Assembly (NCBI RefSeq): GCF_039544105.1
Contig: NZ_BAABLA010000027.1
DNA: 64,000 nucleotides
Origin: Haloechinothrix_A salitolerans
Lineage (GTDB): Bacteria; Actinomycetota; Actinomycetes; Mycobacteriales; Pseudonocardiaceae
Reading direction: 5' to 3' (one strand)
Part shown: one piece after another, positions 61,039 through 64,000 of the stretch
How the letters are laid out: each line of letters opens with the position of its first letter
How positions within the stretch are numbered: position 1 is the first letter of the stretch
Notes under the pieces: model-generated
Database searches by the model: none
Seen by the model: only the letters and a program-made list of their open reading frames with translations
Told to the model about the DNA's origin: nothing
Program-made: the position numbers and the translations under genes

Positions 61039-61827
61039 TCACCACCGGAGCACCAACGGGCGTTCGCGCAGCTTGAAGTGCCCTGCGTTGCAGCACTCCG
61101 TCCCGCCGATGCGCAGCCGCTCCGCCAGCGGCTGGTGCACGTGGCCGAACAACGACCAACGCGGTCGCTCCCGCTCGATGGCATCACGCAGGCTTGGCGC
61201 GCCCGCCTCGGAGCGTTTGGTGACGACGTCGTAGGTCAACTCGGGTATGTCCGGCGGGATATGGCTGCACAGGACGTCGATCTGGCCGAGCCCGGCGACC
61301 GCCTCGGCGAACTCGTCGTGCGATCGCAGGTACGGCGTCCACGCCGACGAGGTGCGGAGGGGCGCGTTGTCAGGGCGCAGCGAGCCGCCGACAAAGCCGA
61401 AGCGCAGCCCGCCGATCTTGGCGACGTCACCGTCGAGAACGTGGATCTCGCCGCCCGCGAACTCCGGCCACAGCCACGGTGCGTCCACGTTGCCCGGAGT
61501 GGCATAGGTAGGCGCGGTCATGGCACCGAACAGTTCGGCATACTGCTCCCGGATCGCTTCCTCGACCCGGGCAGCGGCCTCGTCGAGGCTGCCCCACAGC
61601 TCGCGCGAGTACGCGATGGTCGCCTCGCGATCACCGGAACGGCGCAGGTCGGCGAACACCTTCACCTTCTCGGCGCCGAACAGCCTGCCGAGGATCCCCT
61701 TCTCGTGCTGGTGGTAGTCGACGAAGTCGATGAGGTCACCGAGGACGACGAGGGCGTCGGCGCCGTCCCCCGCCCTGGCGAGGGCGTCGGCGTTGCCATG
61801 GACATCGGACACGACGTGTACGCGCAC
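61039..61827 (-). CDS. Metallophosphoesterase
   Basis: 262 residues from GTG 61827, with GAGGGGAC upstream. Calcineurin-like motifs: VHVVSDVHGNADAL (about 3-16), LVVLGDLIDF (about 27-36), ATPGNVDAPW, CSHIPPD and LFGHVHQPL with a closing NAGH. First gene of the operon that runs to the glucokinase. Substrate unknown; cytoplasmic. Confidence 0.87.
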   Translation of the reverse strand: MRVHVVSDVHGNADALARAGDGADALVVLGDLIDFVDYHQHEKGILGRLFGAEKVKVFADLRRSGDREATIAYSRELWGSLDEAAARVEEAIREQYAELFGAMTAPTYATPGNVDAPWLWPEFAGGEIHVLDGDVAKIGGLRFGFVGGSLRPDNAPLRTSSAWTPYLRSHDEFAEAVAGLGQIDVLCSHIPPDIPELTYDVVTKRSEAGAPSLRDAIERERPRWSLFGHVHQPLAERLRIGGTECCNAGHFKLRERPLVLRW

Positions 61828-61867
61828 TGCGGTTGTCCCCTCGCTGGTCGGTGTTAGCACGACAGCA

Positions 61868-61919
61868 TCGGTCGTGAGTGGTTAGCCGGGTGAGAACACC
61901 GCTAGCCACTCACGACCGA
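61868..61919. terminator. 19-bp-arm hairpin containing a stop codon
   Basis: Arms 61868-61886 (tcggtcgtgagtggttagc) and 61901-61919 pair with one mismatch, loop 14 bases. The right arm encodes the last codons and the stop of the SRPBCC gene that ends at 61902. It lies 41 bases before the start of the phosphoesterase operon, on the same strand, so it separates the two units. Confidence 0.65.
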
Positions 61920-62321
61920 CGGTGGCACGCCCGGCTGGCGGCCGTCTTCCAAGGCGTCCTTCAGTCCGAGCGCGATCGACTTGGCCGCCCGTGCCCGCGC
62001 GTCGTACTCGCGGGCGAGCTGACGCGGGGGTAGATCGAGCGGGTTACCAGCGGTGTCTGCGGGCGTGGCGCGCAGAAAGTAGTGCAGCAACGTGCCGTCC
62101 AGCATCGCCTCGCACCAGACCTCCATGGTGCCGACGAGGGCTCCGCGTACCGTCCAGCGCATGCCCTCGTCACCCCGGTCGCGGTACACCTTCAGCACGA
62201 GGTCGGGCCAGTAGCGCGACCACGAACGTGGGTCGGCGAACGCGGCGGCGACCGTCGAGGGCGGCACGGCGAGGAATGTCTCGTCCACGAGATCGATCGC
62301 CGGAACTGCGGGAATACTCAC
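61902..62321 (-). CDS. SRPBCC/polyketide cyclase family protein
   Basis: 139 residues from GTG 62321 (VSIPAVPAIDL); the frame continues to 62384. START-like fold: IDLVDETFLAVPPSTVAAAFADP, YWPDLVLKVYRDRGDEGMRWTV and LLHYFLRA. Similar genes precede fadD15 in many actinobacteria. Divergent from fadD15. Its end, SVVSG-stop, is written by the hairpin arm described above. Confidence 0.82.
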   Translation of the reverse strand: MSIPAVPAIDLVDETFLAVPPSTVAAAFADPRSWSRYWPDLVLKVYRDRGDEGMRWTVRGALVGTMEVWCEAMLDGTLLHYFLRATPADTAGNPLDLPPRQLAREYDARARAAKSIALGLKDALEDGRQPGVPPSVVSG

Positions 62322-62452
62322 CTGGTCAGATAATACGGTCACGGCCTGAAGAATCTCACGCCGCCGGGTCGAGGCATCCGGCATGGCCCCCGAAATCGGG
62401 CCACCGTTAGAGTTACCCCGAGGTAACCGGTGTCGTAAGAGAGGTTGTCATC

Positions 62453-64000
62453 GTGCGCGAGTACACCGCTGCGTCCGCCCCGGACATCTCGGCTGAGGAG
62501 AACCTCACCGACGTCATTTGGGCGCACGCCGAGCGACACGGCGACGTCGTCAGCTTCCGCCGTCAGGTCGACGGCGCCTGGCACGACGTCACGGCGCGTG
62601 ACTACGCGGCGGAGGTGCTCCGCGTGGCGAAGGGCCTCATCGCCGCGGGTATCAATACCGGCGACCGGGTCGGCCTCGTCGCCAAGACACGCTACGAGTG
62701 GACGCTGCTGGACTTCGCCATCTGGACGGCGGGCGGTGTGACGGTGCCGGTGTACGAGACGTCCTCGCCGGACCAGATCGCCTGGATCCTGTCGAACTCC
62801 GGGGCGAAGGCCGTGATCGTGGAGACCGACGAGCACCGCGCGCGCGTCGATGAGGTAGCGGGCAAGCTCGGCGACCTGGACAACATCTGGCAGATCGAGG
62901 GCTCGGGCTCCGCGACCCCCGCCGTGACCGCACTCACCGAGCTCGGCGTCGACGTCAGCGATGACACCGCACACGAGCGGCGCCGTTCGGTCGGCGCGGA
63001 CGACCTCGCCACGATCGTCTACACATCGGGCACGACTGGCCGCCCGAAGGGCGTCGCACTCACCCACCGCAACCTGCTCGCCGAGATCCGTGCCTGCGTG
63101 GCCGCGCTGCCGAGGTTGCTAGCCGAGGGCAACTCGATGCTGGTGTTCCTGCCGCTCGCGCACATCCTGGCCCGCGCGATCGCGCTGATGGCGGTGTACT
63201 CGCGAGTCACGGTCGGTCACACGCCGGACCCGAAGACATTGCTGGACGACCTCGCCCAGTTCCGACCTAGCGCCGTCGTCGCGGTGCCGAGGGTCTTCGA
63301 GAAGGTCTACAACAGCGCGAAACTCAAGGCGCACTCCGAGGGCAAGGGAAAGATCTTCGACGCGGCCGAGCGAACCGCCATCGCCTACAGCGAGCGGCTG
63401 GACACGTTCCCGCTGCCGGTGGGGCTCAAGATCAAACATGCGATCTTCGACAAGCTGGTCTACAGCAAGCTGCGCGCGGCGCTGGGTGGTCGCTGCCTTG
63501 GTGCGGTGTCCGGTGGCGCGCCGCTGGGCAGCAGGCTGGCGCACTTCTTCCGGGGCATCGGCGTCACGGTGTATGAGGGCTACGGGCTCACCGAGACGTC
63601 GGCGGCCGCCGCGGTCAACACCGAGGGCGCCATCAAGATCGGCACCGTGGGCAAGCCGGTCGCGGGCACGTCCGCACGGATCGCGGAGGACGGCGAGATC
63701 CTACTCAAGGGTGACGTCGTGTTCGGCGGCTACTGGCAGAACGAGGAGGCCACCGCCGAGGCGCTGGAGGATGGCTGGTTCCACACGGGTGACCTCGGAT
63801 CGATCGACGACGACGGCTTCCTGTCGATCACCGGCAGGAAGAAGGAGATCATCGTCACCGCGGGCGGCAAGAACGTGGCGCCCTCTGGACTGGAGGACAC
63901 GCTGAAGTCGAAGCCGCTGATCAGCCAGGCCATGGTGGTCGGTGACCAGCGGCCGTTCATCGCCGCGCTGGTCACCATCGACGAGGAGTTCTTCCCGACC
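62453..64000 (+). CDS. fadD15: Long-chain fatty-acid--CoA ligase FadD15 (runs off the window)
   Basis: 516 codons are visible from GTG 62453 (GAGG 8 bases upstream); the 3' end lies beyond 64000. AMP-binding enzyme: IVYTSGTTGRPKGVALTHRN (about 188-207), GYGLTETSAAAAVN (about 379), FHTGDLGSIDDDGFLSITGRKKEIIVTAGGKNVAP (about 443-477). It activates long-chain fatty acids to acyl-CoA through acyl-AMP. The M. tuberculosis homologue Rv2187 has the same SRPBCC/ArsA-type neighbours (Rv2184c-Rv2185c). Confidence 0.92.
   Translation, partial: MREYTAASAPDISAEENLTDVIWAHAERHGDVVSFRRQVDGAWHDVTARDYAAEVLRVAKGLIAAGINTGDRVGLVAKTRYEWTLLDFAIWTAGGVTVPVYETSSPDQIAWILSNSGAKAVIVETDEHRARVDEVAGKLGDLDNIWQIEGSGSATPAVTALTELGVDVSDDTAHERRRSVGADDLATIVYTSGTTGRPKGVALTHRNLLAEIRACVAALPRLLAEGNSMLVFLPLAHILARAIALMAVYSRVTVGHTPDPKTLLDDLAQFRPSAVVAVPRVFEKVYNSAKLKAHSEGKGKIFDAAERTAIAYSERLDTFPLPVGLKIKHAIFDKLVYSKLRAALGGRCLGAVSGGAPLGSRLAHFFRGIGVTVYEGYGLTETSAAAAVNTEGAIKIGTVGKPVAGTSARIAEDGEILLKGDVVFGGYWQNEEATAEALEDGWFHTGDLGSIDDDGFLSITGRKKEIIVTAGGKNVAPSGLEDTLKSKPLISQAMVVGDQRPFIAALVTIDEEFFPT

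Overview
The window is high-GC actinobacterial DNA. Gene content and order point to a Pseudonocardiaceae-type organism: Mycobacterium-like heme, dxs, ceoBC, dut, cei, suhB, ppgK and sigA gene order, frequent GTG starts, SRPBCC/ArsA/fadD15 neighbourhood, and intergenic palindromes of a style I associate with that family. The family assignment is inference; no marker gene was compared.

Positions 1-6085 look like the right end of an integrated element. They hold the 3' end of an IS5-type transposase, a small Pro-rich exported protein, a fused SecDF, a CPA1-type K+/H+ antiporter with an RCK-C tail, about 870 bp of structured gene-poor DNA, and a toxin-antitoxin-like pair. The element stops at a 3' half of tRNA-Val(CAC) whose 5' half is missing, the usual footprint of tRNA-site integration.

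Positions 6144-21600 hold a mixed chromosomal set: a GT87 glycosyltransferase, two coupled fluoride-channel subunits, an S9 peptidase, ornithine aminotransferase, a PAP2 phosphatase, ZapE, a RibD-like reductase, a lipoprotein alpha/beta hydrolase lacking its nucleophile, a membrane metallophosphoesterase, an ArsR/SRPBCC pair, a VTT membrane protein and a Ser/Thr kinase with no ordinary start codon.

Positions 21624-43752 follow the M. tuberculosis Rv2674-Rv2703 order closely: msrB, hemQ, the coproporphyrinogen oxidase, hemE, DUF3000, a LuxR-type regulator, RNase D, a two-component system, dxs, TrmA-type methyltransferase, ceoB/ceoC, DUF3159, DUF3710, dut, DUF3093, DUF4193, cei, suhB, ppgK, sigA. 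This is housekeeping: coproporphyrin-dependent heme synthesis, isoprenoid precursors, K+ gating, nucleotide hygiene, glucose phosphorylation and the main sigma factor.

Positions 43940-55812 contain an unusual SRPBCC-acyl-CoA synthetase fusion, a DMT exporter, a DUF7455 protein, a xylose-type ABC operon (binding protein, ATPase, permease) ending in a tiny coupled Gly-rich ORF and a ROK repressor, a DEAD/DEAH helicase, a YihY protein and DUF3039. Positions 55859-64000 hold psuG between inverted copies of a 28-bp repeat, a NUDIX-PIN-like fusion, then a tight minus-strand operon (metallophosphoesterase, SRPBCC, ArsA-type ATPase, unknown, ROK glucokinase with a probable CTG start), a second SRPBCC gene, and the start of fadD15.

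Recurring themes are stop-to-start coupled operons, rare start codons, and intergenic palindromes whose outer TGA/TCA triplets serve as gene stop codons. No CRISPR array, rRNA gene or intact tRNA was seen.
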